DNA of 14,298 nt from an uncultured Mycoplasmatota bacterium (GCA_900553835.1 USFF01000023.1:1-14298), one strand, 5' to 3'; positions 5,855-13,380 are shown, counted from the first letter of the stretch. Made by a program: numbers and translations. Notes: generated from the sequence alone by a model not told the origin.

Positions 5855-8002
5855 TTATTTTTCTTCCCCTTTAGTTAATACTTCTTTTCTTGAAAGATTT
5901 AATTTACCACGTTTGTCATAACCTGTTGCTTTTACTGTAATTTCATCTCCTACTTTTACTACATCACTCGGTTTATCAACACGTTTAGTATCAAGTTGAC
6001 TTACATGCACTAATCCTTCACAACCAGGCCATAATTCTACAAAACAACCAAAGTCTTCTACATTTACTACTTTACCAGTATAAACTTTTCCTATTTCAAC
6101 TTCTCTTACTACTTCTTCTATCATTTGAAGTGCTTTGTCAATTATTTTATAATCTGTATGATATGCTATTACTCTTCCATCATCTTCTATATCAATTTTA
6201 ACTGCATCTTTATCGTTAACTGTGTTAACTCCTGAACTTTCTAAAATAATCTTAGTGATCATTTCTCCACCACGACCGATTACATCTTTAATCTTGTCAG
6301 GATTAATTTGCATTGTTTTAATCTTTGGTGCATATGGACTTAGTTCTTTTCTAGGTTCAGCTATTTCTTTTTCCATTACATCAAGTATTTCCATTCTAGC
6401 AGTTTTTGCTTGCGCGAGAGCTTCTCTAAAGATATTTTCTGTTATACCTTTAATTTTGATATCCATTTGAAGTGCTGTTATACCTTTTCTAGTACCAGCT
6501 ACTTTAAAGTCCATGTCTCCCATATGATCTTCTAACCCTTGAATATCTGTTAGTATTGTATAATTTGAGTCACATGTTCCATCCTCTGTAATTAGTCCCA
6601 TTGCAATACCTGCTACTGGTGCTTTTATTGGAACACCTGCAGTCATTAGACTCATACATCCTGCACATATACTTGCTTGAGATGATGAACCATTACTTTC
6701 TAATACTTCACTTACCACGCGTACTGTATAAGGAAATTCTGCTTCATCTGGCATTACTTGAAGTAGTGCTCTTTCTGCTAGTGCACCATGTCCAATTTCA
6801 CGTCTACCAGGAGCGCCATATCTACCTGTTTCACCAACACTAAATGCTGGAAAGTTATAATGGAACATAAATCTTTTTTCATCTTCTGGCATAATTCCAT
6901 CAAGAATTTGATGTTCTCCTAAAGCACCTAATGTAGTTATTGCAAGTGCTTGAGTTTGCCCACGAGTAAAAAGTGCACTTCCGTGAGTTCTTGGAAGTAA
7001 ATCTTTTCTAGTGGATAACTCTCTTATCTCAGTCATTCCTCTTCCATCAGGTCTTACTTTTTCGTCAGTAATTAATCTTCTTACTTCAGTTCCTTCTATA
7101 TTGTCAGCTATCTTCTTAACTTGTTTTAACTCACTATCTAAAGTTTCACTTTCAGCATGTTTCTCAGTATAGTTAGTAATTGCTCTTTCTTTTAATTCAT
7201 CAATTTTAGCATATTTTTCAAGTTTATCTTTAATTTGGATAGCCATAACCATATCACTTTTAATATCTTCTTCTACTTCTTTAACTATTTCAGGATCAAG
7301 TGAAGCTAATTCTACAGTTATTTTTTCTTTTCCAACTTCGCTAATTATATCTTTTTGTATAGCACATAATTCTTTAATATGCTCATGTCCAAACATTAAA
7401 GCTTCTAACATTTCTTCTTCAGATACTTCTTTACTACCACTTTCAACCATATTGATTGCATTTATTGTACCTGCAACAGTTAAATCAATTGTACTTCTTT
7501 CCATTTCTTCTACTGTTGGATTAATTTTAAGTACTCCATCAATTTTACCAACTTTTACTCCCGCTACTGGGCCATCAAATGGAATACTGCTTATTCCAAG
7601 GGCTAAGCTTGTTCCAAAAAGTGCAGTCATTTCTGGAGTATAATCATTGTCAACACTTAACACTGTGTTAACAACTTGTACTTCATTTCTAAAGTTTTCA
7701 TCAAACATTGGTCTTATTGGTCTATCAATAACTCTTGCTGTTAATGTTGCAGAGTCACTTGGTCTACCTTCCCTTTTAATAAACCCACCTGGTATTTTAC
7801 CTACCGAATATAATTTTTCTTGATATAAAATAGTAAGCGGGAAAAAGTCTGCAGTACTAACATTGTTACTCATAACAGCTGTACTTAGTATTACAGTATC
7901 TTCATATCTTACTAAAACTGCTCCATTTGCTTGTTTAGCAAGTTCTCCAGTTTCTACTACTATTTTCTTTCCAAGAAATTCGTATTCAAAAACTCTTTTC
8001 AT
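5855..8002 (-). CDS. pnp: Polyribonucleotide nucleotidyltransferase (PNPase)
   Basis: Phosphorolytic 3'-to-5' exoribonuclease of RNA turnover, a trimer in the cytoplasm. The 715 residues match the family's ~700. Order: first RNase PH domain (~1-145, with GGFIKREGRPSDS and DRPIRPMF), helical linker, second RNase PH domain (~310-545) with the SSQASICAGC segment and the catalytic-Asp stretch LEDHMGDMDFKVAGT, KH domain (~565-625, GRGG loop at 576-579), S1 domain (~637-707, GKVVNVEDFGCFVELWPG). Both expected catalytic aspartates are retained. I chose the ATG at 8000-8002 (MKRVFEYEFLG), behind an AAAGGA site. A longer in-frame start would lie within the intergenic hairpin. It is transcribed with rpsO 50 bp upstream, the standard rpsO-pnp arrangement. 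Confidence 0.97.
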   Translation of the reverse strand: MKRVFEYEFLGKKIVVETGELAKQANGAVLVRYEDTVILSTAVMSNNVSTADFFPLTILYQEKLYSVGKIPGGFIKREGRPSDSATLTARVIDRPIRPMFDENFRNEVQVVNTVLSVDNDYTPEMTALFGTSLALGISSIPFDGPVAGVKVGKIDGVLKINPTVEEMERSTIDLTVAGTINAINMVESGSKEVSEEEMLEALMFGHEHIKELCAIQKDIISEVGKEKITVELASLDPEIVKEVEEDIKSDMVMAIQIKDKLEKYAKIDELKERAITNYTEKHAESETLDSELKQVKKIADNIEGTEVRRLITDEKVRPDGRGMTEIRELSTRKDLLPRTHGSALFTRGQTQALAITTLGALGEHQILDGIMPEDEKRFMFHYNFPAFSVGETGRYGAPGRREIGHGALAERALLQVMPDEAEFPYTVRVVSEVLESNGSSSQASICAGCMSLMTAGVPIKAPVAGIAMGLITEDGTCDSNYTILTDIQGLEDHMGDMDFKVAGTRKGITALQMDIKIKGITENIFREALAQAKTARMEILDVMEKEIAEPRKELSPYAPKIKTMQINPDKIKDVIGRGGEMITKIILESSGVNTVNDKDAVKIDIEDDGRVIAYHTDYKIIDKALQMIEEVVREVEIGKVYTGKVVNVEDFGCFVELWPGCEGLVHVSQLDTKRVDKPSDVVKVGDEITVKATGYDKRGKLNLSRKEVLTKGEEK

Positions 8003-8018
8003 ATTTTCTTTTCCTTTC

Positions 8019-8054
8019 TTTATATAAAAAATAGACACTTAAAATAAAGTGCCT
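8019..8054 (-). terminator. Attenuator-like hairpin between rpsO and pnp
   Basis: In minus-strand RNA AGGCACUU pairs with AAGUGUCU (8 bp, one G-U) around a UAUUUU loop, followed by AUUUUUUAU. The stem starts on the last bases of the rpsO stop codon. It could terminate part of the transcripts, so that more S15 than PNPase is made, or serve as an RNase processing site. In E. coli the equivalent gap also holds a terminator and an RNase III site. Confidence 0.62.
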
Positions 8055-8322
8055 ACTTTCTTAATCCTAATTTTGCTATTAGTTCACGATATCTAGTTAC
8101 ATCTTCTTTCTTTAGATATGCAAGTAAACTTTTTCTTTTACCTACTTTTTGTAAAAGTCCTCTTTTAGAATGGAAGTCATGGATGTGTTCTTTCAAGTGT
8201 TCAGTTAATACTTTAATTTCTTCAGTTAAAATAGCAACTTGTACTTCAACACTACCAGTATCTTTTGCATCTCTTTGGTATTCTTTTACAATAGCAGATT
8301 TTACTTCTTTACTTAAAGCCAT
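8053..8322 (-). CDS. rpsO: 30S ribosomal protein S15
   Basis: Complete S15 of 89 residues, exactly the family length. It binds 16S rRNA helices 20-22 and nucleates the platform of the small subunit. Signatures: DTGSVEVQVAILTEEI, LTEHLKEHIHDFHSKRGL (the helix-2/3 rRNA contact region with conserved H, D and S) and RYRELIAKLGLRK at the end. The ATG at 8320-8322 (MALSKEVKSAIV) follows AAAGGAG with 8-base spacing. A slightly longer in-frame reading would swallow that site. The stop is TAG. It has its own promoter at 8406-8434. Confidence 0.97.
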   Translation of the reverse strand: MALSKEVKSAIVKEYQRDAKDTGSVEVQVAILTEEIKVLTEHLKEHIHDFHSKRGLLQKVGKRKSLLAYLKKEDVTRYRELIAKLGLRK

Positions 8323-8405
8323 TTTAATTTCTCCTTTCATATATAACCGTTTAATCTTAGTAAAAAGGTGGAGTAACTTTAAACCAAGAAAAAACTTACT
8401 ATTTA

Positions 8406-8434
8406 ATTATACGTTAAAACTTCTAAAAATGCAA
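8406..8434 (-). promoter_or_regulatory. Sigma-A-type promoter for rpsO-pnp, with an overlapping inverted repeat
   Basis: On the minus strand TTGCAT (8429-8434) and a perfect TATAAT (8406-8411) are 17 bp apart. An inverted repeat AAAATGC-AA-GCATTTT (8426-8441) covers the -35, a possible repressor site. The predicted leader is about 75 nt. It contains GUUUAA/UUAAAC and UAGUAA/UUACUA pairings that might form an S15-responsive fold, though this is not demonstrable by eye. Confidence 0.75.
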
Positions 8435-8460
8435 GCATTTTGTGTGTTTCCACATTAAAT

Positions 8461-8486
8461 AAAAAACATAGCCATAAAACTATGTT
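8461..8486 (-). terminator. Intrinsic terminator of the small-RNA unit
   Basis: AACATAG and CTATGTT (7-bp perfect arms, 8465-8471 and 8480-8486) with an 8-base loop. On the minus strand a run of six T and then ATTT follow. Confidence 0.78.
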
Positions 8487-8576
8487 CATACAGACCGCAA
8501 TGGCCAATGTCTGTGTACAATTTGTACCAGTGTGTAGTAAATGTGTTTACTACCGGACCGCGATGGGTCAATATAT
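8461..8576 (-). ncRNA. Candidate structured small RNA (about 116 nt) with twin GRCC-CAUYGC-GGUC hairpins
   Basis: A transcription unit with its own promoter (8583-8611) and its own intrinsic terminator (8461-8486), and no plausible ORF. In 5'-to-3' order on the minus strand: hairpin 1 GACC-CAUCGC-GGUC (8556-8569); hairpin 2 with 8-bp perfect arms GUAGUAAA/UUUACUAC (8534-8553); a GUACAA/UUGUAC dyad (8515-8527); hairpin 3 with outer arms ACAGAC/GUCUGU (8490-8514), whose interior repeats hairpin 1 as GGCC-AUUGC-GGUC (8493-8505); then the terminator hairpin. CCGG just after hairpin 1 can also pair with CUGG after hairpin 2. I do not recognise it as 6S, T-box or another riboswitch class I know. 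It could instead be a leader whose terminator responds to a signal before rpsO, but rpsO has a good separate promoter downstream. Confidence 0.65.
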
Positions 8577-8582
8577 GAATAA

Positions 8583-8611
8583 ATTGTACTATTATTTATA
8601 TGTTTTGTCAA
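8583..8611 (-). promoter_or_regulatory. Strong consensus promoter of the small-RNA unit
   Basis: On the minus strand a perfect TTGACA (8606-8611) and TACAAT (8583-8588) are spaced by exactly 17 bp. It is the closest match to the sigma-A consensus in the window. The expected start is the A at about 8576. It lies just past the stop of the 67-residue gene at 8626. Confidence 0.8.
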
Positions 8612-8625
8612 CCCAAAATATACAC

Positions 8626-8829
8626 TTACTTAACCACTACAGTCCTAAACATTTTTCTAAATTTGTTTATTTTATAGTTACTATAGTTAAAAGCATTTTC
8701 TTTATTAATAACAATATCTTCTACATTATAATTCTCTTTTATATTTTTTAATTTCTTTAGAAGTAATTCATCATCAATATCCCCTTCTAAATCTATATAT
8801 AAATTATTATTTTGATAAACCATATTCAT
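8626..8829 (-). CDS. Hypothetical 67-residue protein, faintly STAS-like
   Basis: A small protein supported by its ribosome-binding site: the ATG at 8827-8829 follows AGGTGATTAAAA, the same style used by murT. The predicted pattern is strand (NNLYIDLEGDID), helix (DELLLKKLKNIKENY), strand (VEDIVINKENAF), then a short basic tail ending RTVVVK. The LEGDID turn and the strand-helix-strand order recall the first half of STAS/anti-anti-sigma domains such as SpoIIAA, but the length is only about 60 percent of that family and the phosphorylated-Ser segment is missing. It is transcribed away from murT and lies directly before the small-RNA promoter. No function is assigned. Confidence 0.55.
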   Translation of the reverse strand: MNMVYQNNNLYIDLEGDIDDELLLKKLKNIKENYNVEDIVINKENAFNYSNYKINKFRKMFRTVVVK

Positions 8830-8925
8830 TTTTAATCACCTATTTATATTTTAAACTATTATTTATTTTAATTCATTAAATTCGACAAAACTAGATATTT
8901 ATTTCTTTACAAATGTTTTACTAGT

Positions 8926-8959
8926 ATATGTTTTATTTTATTTAAATATGTTTTATAAT
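8926..8959 (+). promoter_or_regulatory. Putative promoter region of murT-gatD with a 20-bp-phased direct repeat
   Basis: A perfect TATAAT (8954-8959) lies 17 bp before the murT ATG, with only a weak -35 (TTTTAT, 8931-8936). ATATGTTTTAT occurs twice (8926-8936 and 8946-8956), 20 bp apart. That spacing of about two helical turns would suit an activator or repressor dimer. The region is extremely AT-rich, so chance repetition is possible. No other signal was found in the 147-bp divergent gap. Confidence 0.45.
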
Positions 8960-8976
8960 ATAGTTGGGTGATGTTT

Positions 8977-10323
8977 ATGAGATTATTTTTATCTATATTT
9001 GTATGTAAGTTAACTTCTTTTTTAAGTAAACTTTTAGGTAAAGAAGGAAGTGTTATTGGAGGGTATTTTGCACTTAAGGTTTATCCTAGTGTTTTATCTA
9101 AAATTAAAATGCCTGAATATGTTATTGGTATCACTGGCTCTAGTGGGAAAGGAAGTACTACTGAGTTAGTTGCTAAAATTTTAAAAGAAAATAATTATAA
9201 AGTTATATATAATAAGAATGGTAGTAATGTTCTTAATGCTATTGCTTCTTTGATACTTAATAATACTAAAAAAGGAAAATTAGACTGTGATTGTTTACTT
9301 ATGGAAATGGATGAGAGATATATGGAAGACTCATTAAAATACTTTAGTTTAACTCATTTAGTTATTACTAATATTACAAGGGATCAACCACCAAGAAATC
9401 GACATCCTGAGTTTATTCAAAGTGTTATTAAAAGAAGTATTAAGAATAAAACTACATTAGTTATAAATGCAGATGATCCTTTAGTTAAAGGTTTAACTCT
9501 TAATTATAAAGGAAAACTAATTACTTATGGTCTTGACAAGACATCATATAGCAAAAAAAGTAAACTTAATAATGTTGATGCTGCTTATTGTCCTGTTTGT
9601 AATAGTAAGCTTAAGTATAAGTATTATTTATATGGTCATATTGGAAGTTATAAGTGCCCTAAGTGTGATTTTGAAAGAGGAAAAATTGATTATTTAGCAC
9701 ACAATATAAATGTTACAGGAGGTTATACTTATATTAATAAAGTTAAAGTGCACCTTCCATCTAATTTTTTATACACTGTTTATTTTGTAACTGCTTCATA
9801 TGCTCTTTTGTCTATAATAGGCGTTAAGAGTGAAGATATTATTAAAGTTACTAATGATGAGAGTTTTATTCCTAAAAGACTTAATATTTATAATTTTTAT
9901 AACAGAACTTGGCAGATGCTTGCAAGTAAGAATGAAAATAATTTAAGTTATAAGCAGTCGCTTGATTATATTGTTAATACTAAGGGTAAGAAAACTATTA
10001 TTCTTGGATTTGATAATTCAAGTAGAAGATATTCTGAAAATGACTTAAGTTGGATATGGGATATTGATTTTGAAGAACTTAATAATAAAGAAGTTGATAA
10101 GATTATTTTAGTTGGTAGATTTAAATATGATATGCTTGTTAGAATGGTTTATGCAGGTATTTCTAAAAAGAAAATTATTTTGGTAGATAGCATTGAAAAT
10201 GATCTTATAGATGTTTTAAAAAATAAGACTAAAGGTTCTATATATAGTTGTGTATGTTTTGATAAAGAAATAGAACTTAAAAGTGTTTTAAAGAAAGAAG
10301 GTATTAAAAATGCTAAAGATTAA
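8977..10323 (+). CDS. murT: MurT-type Mur-ligase-like protein (lipid II isoglutaminyl synthase subunit, divergent)
   Basis: MurT is the ATP-dependent ligase half of the MurT/GatD complex that amidates the alpha-carboxyl of D-Glu in lipid II. Seen here in 448 residues: an N-terminal MRLFLSIFVCKLTSFLSKLL segment; a P-loop ITGSSGKGSTT (~52-61); the NITRDQ motif; the MurT-specific Cys4 zinc ribbon (CPVC at ~205-208, CPKC at ~227-230); and the DUF1727-type C-terminus with DLSWIWD. Several positions depart from ordinary MurT as I know it. RDQ is followed by PPRNRHPE rather than the LDRYGE-type sequence, the KNPAG segment reads KNENN, and the TYTAM-type end is not recognisable. The start is the ATG at 8977 behind GGGTGAT. 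Upstream GTG/ATG codons overlap that site. It overlaps gatD by 14 bp. Confidence 0.85.
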   Translation: MRLFLSIFVCKLTSFLSKLLGKEGSVIGGYFALKVYPSVLSKIKMPEYVIGITGSSGKGSTTELVAKILKENNYKVIYNKNGSNVLNAIASLILNNTKKGKLDCDCLLMEMDERYMEDSLKYFSLTHLVITNITRDQPPRNRHPEFIQSVIKRSIKNKTTLVINADDPLVKGLTLNYKGKLITYGLDKTSYSKKSKLNNVDAAYCPVCNSKLKYKYYLYGHIGSYKCPKCDFERGKIDYLAHNINVTGGYTYINKVKVHLPSNFLYTVYFVTASYALLSIIGVKSEDIIKVTNDESFIPKRLNIYNFYNRTWQMLASKNENNLSYKQSLDYIVNTKGKKTIILGFDNSSRRYSENDLSWIWDIDFEELNNKEVDKIILVGRFKYDMLVRMVYAGISKKKIILVDSIENDLIDVLKNKTKGSIYSCVCFDKEIELKSVLKKEGIKNAKD

Positions 10324-11020
10324 AGTACTACATTTATATTATGACCTAATGAACCTTTATGGCGAGAATGCTAACATAAGAGCTATAGAAACTTATTTAA
10401 ATAGGTTTGATGTTAAAGTAACTACTGATTTACTTACAATAAATGATGATATAGATTTTAGCAAGTATGATATTATTTATATGGGTTCTGGTACTGAAAA
10501 AAGCGAAATGTTAGTACTTGAAGATTTAATGAAGTATAAAGAAGATATTAGAAAAGCTATAAATGATAATAAACACTTTATTATTACTGGTAATAGTATA
10601 GAGTTTTTTGGTAAACTAATAGATGATGCTCCTGCTTTAGATATTTTTCCTTACTACTCTAAACATGAAGATTTTAGAATAGTGGGAAGTACTTTGTTTA
10701 AAACTAAATTAATTAAAGAAAAAGTAATTGGTTTTCAAAATAGATGTGGATGTATGTTTGACATAGATAAACCTTTATTTAAAGTTATTGAAGGTACTGG
10801 ATCAAGTACTAATAGTAATGTAGAAGGATACCACTATAAAAACTTTTATGCAACTTATGTATTTGGGCCTTTATTAATTAGAAATCCTTATTTAACTAAT
10901 TATATTTTAAAGAATGTTATTAGAGAAAAGAATAAGAAATATAAGTTTAAGATGTATAATAATACTGAAGAAATTAAAGCATATAAAAAGTATTTAGAAA
11001 ACTTTAATATAGAAAATTAG
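10310..11020 (+). CDS. gatD: GatD-like glutamine amidotransferase with both catalytic residues replaced
   Basis: A 236-residue class I (CobB/CobQ-like) glutaminase-fold partner of MurT. Family landmarks are clear: KVLHLYYDLMNLYGENANI at the start, YDIIYMGSGTEKSE, VIGFQNRCG (normally IGFENHxG), EGYHYKNFYATY and FGPLLIRNPYLTNYIL. The nucleophile motif, normally ICGGYQLLG, reads ITGNSIEFFG: the Cys position is Gly94. The catalytic His, normally in HGPLLPKNP, is Phe185. Glutamine hydrolysis by the usual Cys-His mechanism therefore appears impossible. The frame is intact and overlaps murT by 14 bp, with its own GAAGG site, so it is maintained as a protein. It may be a structural partner of MurT using free ammonia, or a repurposed pair. 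Family assignment is firm, activity doubtful. Confidence 0.85.
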   Translation: MLKIKVLHLYYDLMNLYGENANIRAIETYLNRFDVKVTTDLLTINDDIDFSKYDIIYMGSGTEKSEMLVLEDLMKYKEDIRKAINDNKHFIITGNSIEFFGKLIDDAPALDIFPYYSKHEDFRIVGSTLFKTKLIKEKVIGFQNRCGCMFDIDKPLFKVIEGTGSSTNSNVEGYHYKNFYATYVFGPLLIRNPYLTNYILKNVIREKNKKYKFKMYNNTEEIKAYKKYLENFNIEN

Positions 11021-11042
11021 ATGCTTAAAGGGCATCTAATTT
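11014..11042. terminator. Bidirectional terminator between gatD and the convergent membrane-protein gene
   Basis: AAATTAGATGC and GCATCTAATTT form a perfect 11-bp stem with a TTAAAGG loop. T-rich tracts follow on both strands. The gatD stop lies in the left arm and the stop of the opposite gene starts in the right arm. Confidence 0.82.
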
Positions 11043-11545
11043 TATTTAAGTTCATTTTCTATATCTTCTATATCTATTAAGTATTTTACTATTTTATTAT
11101 TTTTTATTTTTAATAAAGTACTATTTTTAATACTTAATTCTTTAATACTTTTAGCATCTTTGTTATCTTTTTCTCCAATTATACTTTTATTTAATTCATC
11201 ACTTAAATCAACTATATATATATTTAATTTAGTTTCTTTCTTGTTATAAGTACTATATAAACCTTCTAAATAAACACTTTTATTTTGACTAAAGTCACTT
11301 ATTAAAACATAGTATTCTCCTGTTTCTCTATTTAAAATTGTACCTGCAGGTATTTTTTCATAACTTATTACACTTTCAGTTGTTTCTGGACTTTTATAGT
11401 GTTCTTCAAATAAACCTAGTTTATTTGCACCAAGTGTTAATAGATATACTAGTCCAAAGATAACTAATATTACTAATACTATAATTGTTAGTTTTTTAAT
11501 ATCTCCTAAATCATTTGTTTCTGTCTTTTTCTTTTCCTTCTTCAT
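11042..11545 (-). CDS. Single-pass membrane protein of unknown function
   Basis: A 167-residue protein. It has a highly charged cytoplasmic start (KKEKKKTETND), one transmembrane helix at about residues 19-40 (KLTIIVLVILVIFGLVYLLT), then an external domain. In that domain, IPAGTILNRETGEYYVLISDF followed by KLNIYIVDLSDELNKSI recalls the strand order of thioredoxin-fold proteins, but no CxxC is present, so redox activity is unlikely. I do not recognise a named family. The ATG at 11543-11545 follows GGTGG. A GTG nine codons upstream would begin within 3 bp of the lepA stop. It lies 29 bp downstream of lepA and shares its transcript. Confidence 0.72.
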   Translation of the reverse strand: MKKEKKKTETNDLGDIKKLTIIVLVILVIFGLVYLLTLGANKLGLFEEHYKSPETTESVISYEKIPAGTILNRETGEYYVLISDFSQNKSVYLEGLYSTYNKKETKLNIYIVDLSDELNKSIIGEKDNKDAKSIKELSIKNSTLLKIKNNKIVKYLIDIEDIENELK

Positions 11546-11574
11546 AAATAACCACCATAATAAGTTTATCACAC

Positions 11575-13359
11575 TTATTCTTTCTTATCAACACTTAATA
11601 CTGATAAAAATGCTTCTTGAGGTACTTCTACACTACCTACTTGTTTCATACGTTTTTTACCTTCTTTTTGTTTTTCAAGTAGTTTTCTTTTTCTTGAAAC
11701 ATCTCCACCATAACATTTAGCTAATACGTTTTTCTTCATTGCAGATAGTGTCTCTCTCGCAATTACTCTAGTGCCAATACTTGCTTGTATAGGAACAGTA
11801 AACATTTGTCTTGGTATAATCTTTTTTAAGTTTTCTACTATTACTTTACCTCTTTTATAAGCATCATCCTTATGTACTATTATACTTAAAGCATCTACTA
11901 TTTCTCCATTTAGTAGAATATCTAATTTAACTAATTTACTTTCTTTATTACCAATGAAATCATAATCAAACGAAGCATAACCTTTAGTAAAACTTTTAAG
12001 TTTATCAAAGAAGTCATACACTATTTCTGAAAGTGGAAGTTCATATATTACATTAACTCTTTTTTCATCAATATATTCAACATTCTTATATATTCCTCTT
12101 TTATCCTGACAAAGTTCCATTACACTTCCTACGTATTCATTTGGTACAAATACATTTGTTCTTACATAAGGCTCTTTTATACATTTTATTTTACTTTGAT
12201 CTGGCATTTTATTTGGGCTATCTATGTTAATTTTTTCTCCATTATTAAGTTCTACTTCATAAATAACACTAGGACTTGTTGCAATAAGTTCAATATTAAA
12301 TTCTCTTTCTATTCTTTCTTCTACTATCTCCATATGAAGTAATCCTAAGAAACCACATCTAAAACCAAAACCTAAAGCATCCGATTTTTCAGGCTCAAAT
12401 GTAAGGGCAGCATCATTTAATTTTAATTTCATAAGTGCTTCTTTTAAGTTTGGATATTTACTACTATCTATTGGAAATAAACCACTGTAAACCATTGGTT
12501 TCATTGGTTTATAACCAGGAAGTGCTTCTACTACAGCACCATCATGACAGATAGTGTCACCAACACGTACATCTTCTATGCTTTTAATACTTGCTGTTAA
12601 ATACCCAACTTCTCCGCTAGATAACTCACTTCTTGGACTATCTTTGGGAGTTGTTTTTCCAAGTGCAGTAACTTCATATACCGCTCCTGTACTTATCATT
12701 TTTATTTTATCTTTTATTTTTACTTTACCATCTACTACTTTAATTAATGCTACAATTCCTTTGTAACTATCAAAGTATGAGTCAAATATAAGAGCTCTTA
12801 AATTATCAGATGAACTTTTTGGAGAAGGTACTCTTTCTATAATAGCGTCCATTAACTCCTCTACTCCCTCGCCTGTTTTACCACTTACACATAATATTTC
12901 ATTTCTTTCAAAACCTATTGTTTTAACAAGTTCATCTTTTACTCTTTCAGGATCAGCATTAGGTAAATCTATTTTATTAATAACTGGAATAATTGTTAAA
13001 TCATTTTCAAGTGCTAAATATAAATTAGCAAGTGTTTGCGCTTCTATACCTTGCGTTGCATCTACAACTAATATAGCACCTTCACATGCTGCTAAACTTC
13101 TTGATACTTCATAACTAAAGTCTACATGTCCAGGAGTATCTATTAAATGAAGTGTATAACCTTTATACTTAAGTTCTACTGCATTTAATTTAATAGTAAT
13201 TCCTCTTTCTCTTTCTATATCCATATTATCTAAAAGCTGTGCTTTTTTTTCTCTATCTGTAACATTACCACATATATCAAGTATTCTATCTGCTAAAGTA
13301 CTTTTACCATGATCTATATGTGCAATTATACTAAAGTTTCTAATTTTATTCATGTCCAT
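11575..13359 (-). CDS. lepA: Elongation factor 4 (LepA) translational GTPase
   Basis: Ribosome-bound GTPase related to EF-G, involved in back-translocation or initiation quality under stress. Length 594 matches the family (~600). G1 AHIDHGKST (13-21), the RGIT switch-I motif (52-55), G3 DTPGHVDF (74-81), G4 NKIDLP (128-133), then domains II, III and V. The LepA-specific C-terminal domain carries RETLSAMKKNVLAKCYGGD and the basic RKRKLLEKQKEGKKRMKQ helix that reaches toward the A-site tRNA. EF-G domain IV is absent, as expected. Two ATGs are possible (13357-13359 and 13351-13353). Neither has a strong ribosome-binding site, and the leader is only about 15 nt. Confidence 0.97.
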   Translation of the reverse strand: MDMNKIRNFSIIAHIDHGKSTLADRILDICGNVTDREKKAQLLDNMDIERERGITIKLNAVELKYKGYTLHLIDTPGHVDFSYEVSRSLAACEGAILVVDATQGIEAQTLANLYLALENDLTIIPVINKIDLPNADPERVKDELVKTIGFERNEILCVSGKTGEGVEELMDAIIERVPSPKSSSDNLRALIFDSYFDSYKGIVALIKVVDGKVKIKDKIKMISTGAVYEVTALGKTTPKDSPRSELSSGEVGYLTASIKSIEDVRVGDTICHDGAVVEALPGYKPMKPMVYSGLFPIDSSKYPNLKEALMKLKLNDAALTFEPEKSDALGFGFRCGFLGLLHMEIVEERIEREFNIELIATSPSVIYEVELNNGEKINIDSPNKMPDQSKIKCIKEPYVRTNVFVPNEYVGSVMELCQDKRGIYKNVEYIDEKRVNVIYELPLSEIVYDFFDKLKSFTKGYASFDYDFIGNKESKLVKLDILLNGEIVDALSIIVHKDDAYKRGKVIVENLKKIIPRQMFTVPIQASIGTRVIARETLSAMKKNVLAKCYGGDVSRKRKLLEKQKEGKKRMKQVGSVEVPQEAFLSVLSVDKKE

Positions 13360-13380
13360 TTTCTTTCACATCCGATTAAA

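Noticed and set aside
8461..8576. CRISPR array or tandem repeat array
   Set aside because: Only two related 13-14 nt cores occur, each inside a different hairpin and with non-uniform spacing. No repeat-spacer pattern is present.
8440..8751. Plus-strand ORF across the small-RNA region
   Set aside because: Hydrophobic, low-complexity translation with no ribosome-binding site. It runs antisense through hairpins whose promoter and T-run read on the minus strand.
11042..11545. Thioredoxin-family protein
   Set aside because: The strand pattern is suggestive but there is no CxxC motif or conserved cis-Pro context, so it is left as unknown.
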